DNA of 64,000 nt, taken from assembly GCA_049578985.1 (NCBI GenBank), contig JBAUMZ010000185.1, forward strand, positions 1 through 64,000, written 5' to 3'. The notes beneath the pieces were generated by a model. It had not been told where the DNA came from. It was given only the letters and a program-made list of their open reading frames with translations, and did not search any database. This document shows, piece by piece, positions 35,847 through 43,641 of this stretch. Position 1 is the stretch's first letter. Every line of letters begins with the position of its first letter. Source of the DNA: TH5896 sp049578985. GTDB lineage: Archaea > Thermoproteota > Nitrososphaeria > Nitrososphaerales > Nitrososphaeraceae. Position numbers and translations under genes: made by a program.

Positions 35847-36314
35847 TTGAACAAGATCAGGATAGCCATAGTTGTATCTGAATTTAATAAAGAAATCACT
35901 TATAGAATGTCTGATCTTGCAAAAGAAAACATTTACAAGCAAAACGATGTCACATTGACCTATTTGTGTTACGTCCCTGGTTGTTATGACATGCCTCTGA
36001 TCATTAGTGAGTTATTAAAACGAAAGGATGTCGATGCAGTAATCACACTCGGGGCAATTATAAAAGGAGAAACAAAACACGACGAGCTAATTGCTAATAG
36101 TGTAGCCAAGAGCTTCATCGATCTTTCATTAAAGTATCGTAAACCTGTCATACTTGGCATAAGTGGGCCAGATATGACTCTCCAACAAGCAAGAGATCGA
36201 GTTGAGAGTATTTCCTCAAGGACAGTATTTGCGGCAGTTAGCATGACGAGACATCTAAAAAAATTAAAAACGCAAAGATCTGGTTTGAGTACTTCCTCAG
36301 AAGTGATAGTGTAG
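35847..36314 (+). CDS. ribH: 6,7-dimethyl-8-ribityllumazine synthase
   Basis: The 155-residue protein starts at TTG 35847 and has IAIVVSEFNKEIT, VPGCYDMPLII, and LGAIIKGETKHDELIANSV with the catalytic His, followed by GISGPDMTLQQARDR. It condenses the butanone phosphate with ribitylaminouracil and forms capsid-like assemblies in many species. It lies nine bases after ribB and six bases before the GTP cyclohydrolase III gene. Confidence 0.96.
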   Translation: MNKIRIAIVVSEFNKEITYRMSDLAKENIYKQNDVTLTYLCYVPGCYDMPLIISELLKRKDVDAVITLGAIIKGETKHDELIANSVAKSFIDLSLKYRKPVILGISGPDMTLQQARDRVESISSRTVFAAVSMTRHLKKLKTQRSGLSTSSEVIV

Positions 36315-36320
36315 TTAGAT

Positions 36321-37076
36321 ATGCATTTAACAATAATCAAGATAGACAGATATGGTCCATGGACTCTAACACTCGGTAGTGATCGAGAATCAGCACTCCA
36401 AATGCTTCAAGCAAGGATCTATTTTGATATCCAACGATTATTTTCCGAAAAACATTGCATTGTCTACCCTAACAGGTTTGATGAATACTTTGCTATCACA
36501 AATGGGTTGCTAATTTCAGAACTAGTGGATATTCAAAGAGAGCTGACCAAATTGTATCCTCAGTTGGGATTTTCGATGGCCTTAGGGTACGGTGACACTC
36601 CCACTGAGGCAGATAGAAGCGCTTTTGAAGCTCGAAAAAAGGGGGTTCAAATCGCATCTCGAGGAATCTTTGGACATGACTTACATGGAAACCAACTAGG
36701 AAATCATATGACCGATATCCGGATAATGCATATCGATGTTAGTGGACTCAGTAAACTGAACTTGAAATTGTCTCCTTATCAAGTAACATCCATGATTTTC
36801 GGCATATATTCACGTTTAGTTGATAAATTTATGGAAAAGGAATGCCTTACTTTTTATCTTGGGGGGGATAATTTCATGGTGGTAGCAAGCAATATACTCA
36901 AAGAGGAGGTAGAAAATATATTGCTTGGGATTACAGAAGATACACGTATTCCTCTTAATTGTGGAATAGGAAAAGGAAAAACAGGGAGAGATGCTGCTAT
37001 GATTGCAACAAAGGCCCTTGACAAAATTAGAGAATTAAGAGATAATGGAACAGACGTTTCAATTTATGAAATATAA
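36321..37076 (+). CDS. GTP cyclohydrolase III (ArfA type)
   Basis: The 251-residue protein has two similar ferredoxin-like halves; the second includes IRIMHIDVSGLSKLN, YLGGDNFMVV and NCGIGKGKTGRDAA, the nucleotide-binding GGDN-like signature of GCH III (archaeal MJ0145/ArfA), and the first contains NRFDEYFAITNG and GYGDTPTEAD. It opens GTP to the formamidopyrimidine FAPy, the first archaeal step to riboflavin. Unlike GTP cyclohydrolase II it leaves the formyl group, so a deformylase is needed next. Its stop overlaps the amidohydrolase start by one base. Confidence 0.93.
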   Translation: MHLTIIKIDRYGPWTLTLGSDRESALQMLQARIYFDIQRLFSEKHCIVYPNRFDEYFAITNGLLISELVDIQRELTKLYPQLGFSMALGYGDTPTEADRSAFEARKKGVQIASRGIFGHDLHGNQLGNHMTDIRIMHIDVSGLSKLNLKLSPYQVTSMIFGIYSRLVDKFMEKECLTFYLGGDNFMVVASNILKEEVENILLGITEDTRIPLNCGIGKGKTGRDAAMIATKALDKIRELRDNGTDVSIYEI

Positions 37077-38347
37077 TGTCTATTCTCATAAAGAACGCAA
37101 GTCTTCTGAGAGGACCAGATCTAATATATGCTGAAAGAGGAGTCATTCAGATCTCTGACAATGGTATCATTACTAGGGTTGGAACTGACACGGAACTTAG
37201 CCCATTAGACAGGGTATCAACAATCTTTGATGCGGAAGGCCTTTTGCTACTTCCAGGGCTCATAAATGCACACACACACATCGGAGATTCTATTGCAAAG
37301 GACTTTACCTCAGATCCCGACTTGTCGTCGACTGTTGATCCAATTATCGGTATAAAACGCAAGATCCTTTCCAGAACTGATCCCATCCACCTAGAGGCAT
37401 TCATGAGATATACCGCGGTCTCAATGTTAAAAAGTGGAATTGTAGCATTTGCAGATTTCCGCGAGGGCGGTCTGGATGGTACAAAACTATTAAGGAGGGC
37501 TGTATCAGGTTTAAGAATTAAACCTTTAGTACTAGGTAGAATAGAGAAATATTTTGAGTCTCCTTGTCCCCAATCTAACTCAGGTCCCCGCACCAAAGAA
37601 TCATCAATAGATTCTTCTGTCTTACCACGGGAGGTATTCGATGTGCTTGGTGTTTCGGATGGACTCGGAATAAGTGGGACAAATGAAAACACCGATAGGT
37701 CTCTAATCGAGTATTCGAAAACGGTTAGAAACTACAATAATACGAGTAACCTAGGGACCAGGAGATTACTTGCGATCCATACTGCCGAGTCTCGAGAAAC
37801 GACCGCTCTGTCCAATAGGAAGTTTGGGTTGACTGAAGTTGAAAGAGCAATCAAGTTCCTCCAGCCTGACTTCGTTGTACATATGACGCAAGCAACTGAC
37901 AAGGACATTGCTGCCATTGCGACAAATAAAATAGGTGTAGTGGTTTGTCCTAGATCTAACGGATTACTGGGTTGTGGTGTCCCTAGAATTGCCGATATGA
38001 TAAACAACGGTTGTATAGTAGGATTAGGAACTGATAACGTTATGCTTAATTCCCCAGATTTATTCAAGGAAATGGACTACATTTGGAAGGTTTCTAGGGC
38101 TACAGGTGTACATCAGATAAGTGCACGAGATATATTGAAAATGGCTACTGTTAATGGAGCTGAAATTCTTCACCTGAATTCTGGTTGCATTGAATCTGGT
38201 CGATCCGCAGACATGCTATTCATTGACAAAAGACATGTTAACCTCTATCCTATCCACGATCCTTATGCATCCATAGTGCAAAGGGCAGGCCAAAGTTCGA
38301 TCATGGGTATGATGATAAACGGAGAATTTGTAACAGTGAATTCGTGA
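37076..38347 (+). CDS. Amidohydrolase (COG0402 deaminase type) in riboflavin operon
   Basis: The 423-residue TIM-barrel amidohydrolase has LPGLINAHTHIGD (metal-binding HxH), a conserved LLAIHTAE (metal His), VVHMTQATDKD (His), and GLGTDNVMLNS with the metal Asp. This is the pattern of the COG0402 group that deaminates purine and pyrimidine rings. It sits between GTP cyclohydrolase III and the reductase. The archaeal pathway lacks a well-established enzyme for deaminating the diaminopyrimidine phosphate, and deformylation of FAPy is done elsewhere by ArfB, absent in this window. Either hydrolytic step is a candidate role; this is inferred from context. Confidence 0.85.
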   Translation: MSILIKNASLLRGPDLIYAERGVIQISDNGIITRVGTDTELSPLDRVSTIFDAEGLLLLPGLINAHTHIGDSIAKDFTSDPDLSSTVDPIIGIKRKILSRTDPIHLEAFMRYTAVSMLKSGIVAFADFREGGLDGTKLLRRAVSGLRIKPLVLGRIEKYFESPCPQSNSGPRTKESSIDSSVLPREVFDVLGVSDGLGISGTNENTDRSLIEYSKTVRNYNNTSNLGTRRLLAIHTAESRETTALSNRKFGLTEVERAIKFLQPDFVVHMTQATDKDIAAIATNKIGVVVCPRSNGLLGCGVPRIADMINNGCIVGLGTDNVMLNSPDLFKEMDYIWKVSRATGVHQISARDILKMATVNGAEILHLNSGCIESGRSADMLFIDKRHVNLYPIHDPYASIVQRAGQSSIMGMMINGEFVTVNS

Positions 38348-38370
38348 AAAAAAGAGAGGCAGTTAGGTAA

Positions 38371-39018
38371 TTGAAGGTTGTTATTAATGCTGCAATGACA
38401 GCTGACGGAAAAATAGCTACGAGAAATGGAAATTCAGCTATATCGTCAAATGCTGATTTGAGGAGAGTACATCAATTAAGGAATTCTGCAGATGCAATAA
38501 TGGTCGGAATTTCAACGGTACTGATAGATGATCCCCAGCTGACAGTTAGGTTGGGGGCAGCAGGTTCAAGGTCCCCGACAAGGGTGGTCATTGATAGCAC
38601 GGGGAGGATTCCTTCAAGTTCTAAGCTGCTGAAAAAAGCTGAAGAATTAGATACTATAGTGGCTACCTCCAATAGGATTTCTTATCATAATATCCGTCGA
38701 ATAGAGAGCACTGGTGCAAAAGTTCTAGTTGCAGGACGAAACAAGGTTGAGCTTAGGAAGGTTTTCAGAATATTGGAGAAAAGGGGCTATAGGAGGATAT
38801 TGGTGGAGGGAGGAGGAGAGCTAAATTGGTCCGTCCTAAAACTTGGTATTGTGGACGAATTAATAATCACACTATCTCCTCGGATAGTTGGTGGGAGATC
38901 CGCAATCACGTTAGTAGAGGGCGAAGGTTGTGATTGGATTTCTGAAGGCATGCCACTAAAGCTTAGGGATGTAAAAAGGCATGAAAATGGGGAGATAATC
39001 TTATTCTATGAACTATAA
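38371..39018 (+). CDS. Diaminohydroxy-ribosylaminopyrimidine-phosphate reductase (ArfC/RibD C-terminal type)
   Basis: The 215-residue, TTG-started protein has INAAMTADGKIATRNG, SADAIMVGISTVLIDDPQLTVR and RRILVEGGGELNWSVL, the dihydrofolate-reductase-like signatures of archaeal/fungal RibD reductase. It reduces the ribose of the pyrimidine intermediate to ribitol using NAD(P)H. The deaminase domain fused in bacterial RibD is missing. In archaea reduction precedes deamination, which strengthens the interest of the amidohydrolase immediately upstream (23-base gap). Confidence 0.95.
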   Translation: MKVVINAAMTADGKIATRNGNSAISSNADLRRVHQLRNSADAIMVGISTVLIDDPQLTVRLGAAGSRSPTRVVIDSTGRIPSSSKLLKKAEELDTIVATSNRISYHNIRRIESTGAKVLVAGRNKVELRKVFRILEKRGYRRILVEGGGELNWSVLKLGIVDELIITLSPRIVGGRSAITLVEGEGCDWISEGMPLKLRDVKRHENGEIILFYEL

Positions 39019-39024
39019 GTCTTA

Positions 39025-39324
39025 TTGATCCTGAATCCATACGCACTACATACTCGAAACAAATATGATGCTGTTTGTTTTGGTTTGGTACGAAATTTGT
39101 CACGAGCAAAAAGGTTGATAAAATTAAAATTAGTCAGCATAGTTAAATGTACAGTGAATAGAAAGGAATTATCTAAGAATTGTAAAAATGGAAATCACAT
39201 CGATTGCGAAGAATGCGTGTGCAAATGTCATATCCCTGGTACTATGGAATACATGTCACGCAATATAGCACGTTTAGAGAAAGAGCGTCCTGGGTTGGGC
39301 GAATCACTTCCGGCCTTCACGTAG
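39025..39324 (+). CDS. Small Cys-rich zinc-binding-like protein
   Basis: The frame opens with TTG six bases after the reductase stop, giving at most 99 residues. The conserved-looking part is NCKNGNHIDCEECVCKCHIP, with Cys and His residues set for zinc binding, followed by a charged tail. The N-terminal 30-40 residues are less convincing, and an internal start (TTG 39112 or GTG 39152) after an AT-rich stretch is possible. It may be cotranscribed with the riboflavin genes. Related in pattern to the ORF at 306. Function unknown. Confidence 0.55.
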   Translation: MILNPYALHTRNKYDAVCFGLVRNLSRAKRLIKLKLVSIVKCTVNRKELSKNCKNGNHIDCEECVCKCHIPGTMEYMSRNIARLEKERPGLGESLPAFT

Positions 39325-39480
39325 TAGAATTACATATTTCAAATCCAATGGAAGTGAGGAAATATTTGTCCTTCAAACATATGGATATAAAGCGCTCATA
39401 TCCATCGTATTTATGCCTATTGACTGATACCTTAATGACACTCTGAAACCGGATGACTAACTCTGTTGGTTCTGTAGTCA

Positions 39481-40239
39481 CTAGTGTATCATACTTGACA
39501 AGTCCAAATTGAAGAATTCCTTCAAAATTCCAATATAAGCATTCACTGGAGGAGGTATTTCGCTTTCGCATGCAATACCTATGTTCCAAGCGTTGATCCA
39601 GATAACCATGCATTGAACCATGGTCACAAATCGCTGGTACTCCCCTGGAACTACATCCATTTCCGTAACATATCTACTTGCTATGTTCCATGATCCAGTA
39701 AAATCTAAGCACTTGGTACCGTGAATGGCTTCAATCTGCTCCTGCAAGTCTTTATAGAATTCAAAAGGTTTCATAGTCATGAAGAACGGAAAATTTACTT
39801 TTGATGGTTTGATCAATCCAAGCGGAGATAGAATTGTAAGTATCCTTATGTTATCCTTTGTCTCTTTCTTGAATCTTGCCGTCATTTGATCCGCAATCTG
39901 CTCGTCATTAGACCAAAAAAAAACCACTGTCGCATCAGAAAGACTAACATTTCTAATATCATCAACAATTATTTGTGCATTCTTCAGCCTTCTTATCCTT
40001 CTTTTTGCCACAGAGACTATTTCATCTCTTTTCTCGACACCGATAGAACGTTTCACGCCAAACTCCTTGGCCGCGATTTGTACCGTATTCCCCATCCCAC
40101 AGCCAAGATGATAAAAGATATCATCATTGTTAACCTCTCCAAATCTAAAGATTTTCCTCACTACACTTTCAGGTAAAGTTATATCATCACCTGTTAGAAC
40201 ATTTTCCGGTAAAGAAGACACAAACTCTGAAATGTCCAA
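39481..40239 (-). CDS. SAM-dependent methyltransferase, Dot1-like
   Basis: The 252-residue class I methyltransferase has motif I FYHLGCGMGNTVQIAAKEFGV, motif II IGVEKRDEIVSVAKRR and an Asp-rich IIVDDIRNV. An N-terminal helix ending TLPESVVRKIF precedes motif I. This layout resembles Dot1/KMT4-type lysine methyltransferases described in archaea (aKMT4), more than small-molecule enzymes, though the C-terminal half is distinct. Its target is unknown; chromatin proteins are one possibility. Four further methyl-binding features cannot be judged by eye. Confidence 0.65.
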   Translation of the reverse strand: MDISEFVSSLPENVLTGDDITLPESVVRKIFRFGEVNNDDIFYHLGCGMGNTVQIAAKEFGVKRSIGVEKRDEIVSVAKRRIRRLKNAQIIVDDIRNVSLSDATVVFFWSNDEQIADQMTARFKKETKDNIRILTILSPLGLIKPSKVNFPFFMTMKPFEFYKDLQEQIEAIHGTKCLDFTGSWNIASRYVTEMDVVPGEYQRFVTMVQCMVIWINAWNIGIACESEIPPPVNAYIGILKEFFNLDLSSMIH

Positions 40240-40590
40240 TCTAAGCTTCTAGATTTCATGAATATAAATACCATCGTCTTCAATGCATCGAACTTACGAC
40301 TAAGTAAACCAGCCTCAAGAATTTTCTCATACGGAAGTCGCTTTTGGCTAATGCATTTCTTTTTGCAAATTTGCAAATGGATCGCTTTGAAATAGTTCGA
40401 ATACGGAAATATCAACTTCTCACAGCAACTTGGTACAGCAACTTGACAAGCCTTGAACTGGTAACCATCATTAAAGACGGGTCGCAGTATAATTTTTATT
40501 ACAAATAATTCAATTACGATTAATTTAAAAAGGTAATAAAAAATTGTAAAAAAATTGCGGTGGTTAAGGTAATTTGATTGCGCGCTACGA
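40240..40590. other. Gap with a Cys-rich minus-strand open frame of uncertain status
   Basis: The minus strand is open through most of this gap and translates to a Cys-rich stretch (FKACQVAVPSCCEKLIF, then LQICKKKC), which hints at a zinc-binding protein. An AT-rich TATA-like region lies near 40495, but the frame has no ATG, GTG or TTG in a suitable place and overlaps the methyltransferase start. It could be a remnant, so no gene is called. Confidence 0.3.
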
Positions 40591-40884
40591 TTAACCTTCT
40601 TCCCAGCCCTTCTCAAATACACCATTCTTGTGAAGAGGAACTGGCGCACCTGAAGTGTATTCCATAGGCCTCATCCAGAAAATAGCATGGGTTGGACAAA
40701 CCCCTATGCATGCTCCATCTGAGATGCATCGTTCAGGGTAAAAGATGAATGCTTTTCCTCTTTTCCATCCCTCTACCGGCTTTACCCTCAGTACATCTGG
40801 ACCTAAAGCTGTACAAATCTCTACGCAGAGAGCGCAACCAATACATCTCTGTTCGTCTACATCTGGAAGTATAGCAATTGGCAT
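40591..40884 (-). CDS. Two-cluster ferredoxin with Asp in the second motif
   Basis: The 97-residue protein has a full first motif CIGCALCVEIC and a second motif CISDGACIGVCP in which the second Cys position is Asp (C-x2-D-x2-C-x3-CP). In Pyrococcus ferredoxin this Asp arrangement gives an interconvertible 3Fe/4Fe cluster, so one conventional 4Fe-4S and one labile cluster are predicted. It would carry electrons in the cytoplasm, for example in 2-oxoacid or nitrogen metabolism. The insertion between motifs (about 30 residues) is long. It stands alone. Confidence 0.88.
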   Translation of the reverse strand: MPIAILPDVDEQRCIGCALCVEICTALGPDVLRVKPVEGWKRGKAFIFYPERCISDGACIGVCPTHAIFWMRPMEYTSGAPVPLHKNGVFEKGWEEG

Positions 40885-40959
40885 CTTCTAATTCACTAAT
40901 GGTGCATCACTTTAAGACTATTTAAACACTATGTCAATTGTAAAACAGTGTTATATCAT

Positions 40960-41020
40960 CTCAAGAAATAAAAATACAAAAATTTGCTCAAGAAATAAAA
41001 AAACAAAATACAATAATTTG
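40960..41020. repeat. AT-rich near-tandem repeat
   Basis: CTCAAGAAATAAAAA occurs at 40960 and 40987, each followed by similar A-rich sequence and TTTG at the end of the unit. It lies between the ferredoxin promoter and a small convergent-side gene and is probably a local duplication. Confidence 0.5.
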
Positions 41021-41039
41021 CCAGAATTTAATTATTTAT

Positions 41040-41258
41040 CTATTTGTTCATTCTTAGAACATCTACTTGTCCGCTGTGCAGCCAATCCTTTAGCTCTTCG
41101 TGACTTGGCTTGGCATCATGTTTTCCAGCTAGATGGAGATGCAATAGTACATAGTTAACCTGATTTAGCAATGGCTTGTTCTGCTCATCACCTTGTCGAC
41201 TCTTCCTTTTCAAATCGTCAGGAACAGTAGCCCACCATTCTTCGAATTTTCTAACCAT
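41040..41258 (-). CDS. Small hypothetical protein
   Basis: The 72-residue product (MVRKFEEWWATVPDDLKRKS...) is charged, with two Trp early, a predicted amphipathic VNYVLLHLHLAG helix and an HEELKDWL segment. It has normal amino-acid composition and good coding character, and no membrane part or cysteines. I recognise no family. It is divergent from the methyltransferase at 41373. Confidence 0.55.
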   Translation of the reverse strand: MVRKFEEWWATVPDDLKRKSRQGDEQNKPLLNQVNYVLLHLHLAGKHDAKPSHEELKDWLHSGQVDVLRMNK

Positions 41259-41372
41259 ATGTCCAGATTATAATGGAAGTTAATAAGCCTTTTGGGGACA
41301 AACAAGATTTTTTTAGTATGTCGAGTTTGGTATATTAGTTGATTACAGGTATAACATGAGACTAAGGAGCAT

Positions 41373-42206
41373 ATGCCTTTCGATCGCCAGGACTTGTTTA
41401 ATGCATATCAGGAGTATCTAAATTTTACTAGAAGTTCACGCTATCAAGATCACGCTAGATATATTTTTCCCTTTTTTGGAGGTACATACTTTACATACCG
41501 CAAAATAGATGTCTTGAGGATCGTTACCATTGCAAGAGCGATATCCTCCAACCCGCAATACTTGGACATAGGCTGTGGATATGGAGACTTTCTTAACAAA
41601 GTCATTCGGTATATACCTAGCGCAATTGGTGTAGAAAAAGATGCAACAATTTACTATCGCTTGAAAAGACCCAAACCTGATCACATTGTTTCGCTCCCAA
41701 TAGAATGCGTGACCCAACCAATAGATGTCGCATTCGTTGGATGGATGGAGCCTGAGGTAGATTTCAGGCTCCGTGTAGCTGAAATAGCTAGATGTGTCAT
41801 AACTACGTTCGACCAAGGTGGACAATGTGGTATCCATGGTGGTTGTGAATATGAAGAGTTCGGATACAATCGTGTTGCCTGGTGGAGGACTCCTTCATGG
41901 ATTGATGTAAATCATGAGTTAATGAACAGATACTATACACAACAGTTGATTAACGACAGTGACCTCAGAAATTCGCTGATACACCTTCGATCTGCACATA
42001 ACCTTTGGTACGTCTATGTACGCGATGAAAACGCGAAAAACAAAATCAATTCTCAATTGATGAATTGGCTAAAGAAAGAGGGTCCTATTTCACAAACTGA
42101 AAAATTTAAGTTTGAGCACATACTTGATCAATGTGGGTTTCAGTATAATATGAGGCTACCTTCCGTACAAACAAGTGACAAGCTATGGGAGGTACACTTT
42201 GATTAA
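41373..42206 (+). CDS. SAM-dependent methyltransferase of unknown specificity
   Basis: The 277-residue class I enzyme has motif I YLDIGCGYGDFLNKVIRYIP near residue 64, IGVEKDATIYYRL as motif II and DVAFVGWMEPEVDFRLRV as motif IV region. An unusual CVITTFDQGGQCGIHGGCEYEEFGY stretch with three Cys lies in the middle. The N-terminal 50 residues are Tyr/Phe-rich. It stands alone after the small divergent gene; substrate cannot be predicted. Confidence 0.7.
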   Translation: MPFDRQDLFNAYQEYLNFTRSSRYQDHARYIFPFFGGTYFTYRKIDVLRIVTIARAISSNPQYLDIGCGYGDFLNKVIRYIPSAIGVEKDATIYYRLKRPKPDHIVSLPIECVTQPIDVAFVGWMEPEVDFRLRVAEIARCVITTFDQGGQCGIHGGCEYEEFGYNRVAWWRTPSWIDVNHELMNRYYTQQLINDSDLRNSLIHLRSAHNLWYVYVRDENAKNKINSQLMNWLKKEGPISQTEKFKFEHILDQCGFQYNMRLPSVQTSDKLWEVHFD

Positions 42207-42292
42207 CTTTCGATTTCAAGCTTATCATTGTGGGATTAAAAGATATATGAAATCAAAGCGAGTGTGAAGAGAATTTAGGTGAGCAAAGCATG

Positions 42293-42332
42293 TTGTACAT
42301 TTCCAGATCCAGATTACTTGTACATTTCCAGA
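42293..42332. repeat. 15-base direct repeat
   Basis: TTGTACATTTCCAGA occurs at 42293-42307 and 42318-42332 without mismatch. A small hairpin (CGGTGA at 42350-42355, TCACCG at 42366-42371) follows. Both are in the gap before the AK6-like gene and may be regulatory or incidental. Confidence 0.55.
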
Positions 42333-42491
42333 ACTGCCGTATGATATTTCGGTGATCCGATAGCTTCACCGTCGATTTAGTACTGAAATATTGAATCTGC
42401 TCTTTCCTTTATATATAGAATATATTGCAAATGGAAATTCTCAATAGATAATTTCATAAATGAATTCAAAGTATAATAATCAACTCGCTAA

Positions 42492-43079
42492 TTGGATAAC
42501 AATATTTCGGATTCATTTAGGTTAGTAATAACTGGGAATCCAGGCGTTGGTAAACACACCACAGCGTTTGAGTTAAGAAAAATTTTGGACTTGGCGGTTA
42601 TTGACATCAATGATTTAATTCTTAAACATCATGCCTTTTTGCAAATGCCTAACCTAGAAATTGATTCAAAGAAGATAGCAACTATTATAGGGTCAAAGCT
42701 TGGAAAATCAAAAAGAACAGTTATAGTGGGACATTTAGCTCCTTATGTCCTGAAAGAGGAATGGATCGACTTAACAGTAGTATTACGTAAGTCTCCATAC
42801 GCTATTCATAGCACTTTAGAAAACAGAAAATATTCTGCTGAAAAGATCAAAGAAAATGTAGCCAGCGAAATTTTAGGAATAACATTGTACGACTCGGTTC
42901 AGTGCTTTGGAAAAGAAAAAATCGCAGAGTTAGATACTACTCAATCTACACCGGCCGAGATTTGTGAGAAGATAATTTCCTTATTAAATGCTAAGACGAG
43001 CAGGAGAATTGGGGTTGTAGACTGGCTATCTCTGGTATACGAAAAAGGCGATCTAGGACGATTCCTAGAATATTCGTAA
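42492..43079 (+). CDS. Adenylate kinase 6 / Fap7-like ATPase
   Basis: The 195-residue TTG-started protein has the P loop ITGNPGVGKHTTAFEL, a short lid and the conserved VVLRKSPYAIHSTLENRKYSAEKIKENVASEILGI. This is the AK6/Fap7 signature of proteins that act in small-subunit rRNA maturation and have adenylate-kinase activity. A C-terminal tail of about 30 residues (IGVVDWLSLVYEKGDLGRFL) is conserved in archaeal members. It precedes the SmAP-tgtA pair, another RNA-related set, but with its own spacing. Confidence 0.85.
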   Translation: MDNNISDSFRLVITGNPGVGKHTTAFELRKILDLAVIDINDLILKHHAFLQMPNLEIDSKKIATIIGSKLGKSKRTVIVGHLAPYVLKEEWIDLTVVLRKSPYAIHSTLENRKYSAEKIKENVASEILGITLYDSVQCFGKEKIAELDTTQSTPAEICEKIISLLNAKTSRRIGVVDWLSLVYEKGDLGRFLEYS

Positions 43080-43225
43080 TTTTCAAGGCCGTCGTGTCAT
43101 CCATCCAGAGTTAATCAATTGTGGCCTAGGAATTGGTTCTTTTGTATTCTTATGATATTTCTTAGCCAGGTCTTCATTGTAATTCAAATATATATATCCA
43201 AGCCTATAAAGCCGGTGTAAAGATC

Positions 43226-43639
43226 ATGTCCACAGTGTTAATACGCAAATTCGGCGAAGAAGCAATTCAGTTTCTTGGTAAAAAGGTTTCTGTAGAAACT
43301 TCTGATCAGAGAGTATATAAAGGAACTTTAACTGGCATCGACGAGAGACTCGACTTGGTCCTAAATGATGTTGAAGGTACTGGAATACTAAAGATGATCA
43401 TCAATGGTGCATATGTGAAGGAGATTAAACTAATGGAGAAGCCCTTCGATTTTAAAGCCCTTTCTGAAAGACTTTCCAAGGTTTTTCCTGGTCTTGTAAG
43501 AATTAGAGAAGATGTAGGCGCGATTATAGTAATGGATAAGATAAAAGTGACAGAGACTGGTGTAGAAGAAGGATCTGGTTTAGCAGCCGATAGAGTTAGA
43601 GTCATTTATGATGAGTTCATGAGGGAGAACAGGAAGTAA
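43226..43639 (+). CDS. Sm-like archaeal protein (SmAP) with C-terminal extension
   Basis: The N-terminal half is an Sm fold: Sm1 FLGKKVSVETSDQRVYKGTLTGIDERLDLVL and Sm2-like IINGAYVKEI. The extra C-terminal domain of about 60 residues (FDFKALSERLSKVFPGLVRIREDVGAIIV) resembles SmAP3-type proteins. These proteins form heptamers that bind RNA. It lies two bases before tgtA, implying a link with tRNA modification. A TATATATA-type box occurs about 35 bases upstream. Confidence 0.85.
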   Translation: MSTVLIRKFGEEAIQFLGKKVSVETSDQRVYKGTLTGIDERLDLVLNDVEGTGILKMIINGAYVKEIKLMEKPFDFKALSERLSKVFPGLVRIREDVGAIIVMDKIKVTETGVEEGSGLAADRVRVIYDEFMRENRK

Positions 43640-43641
43640 AT

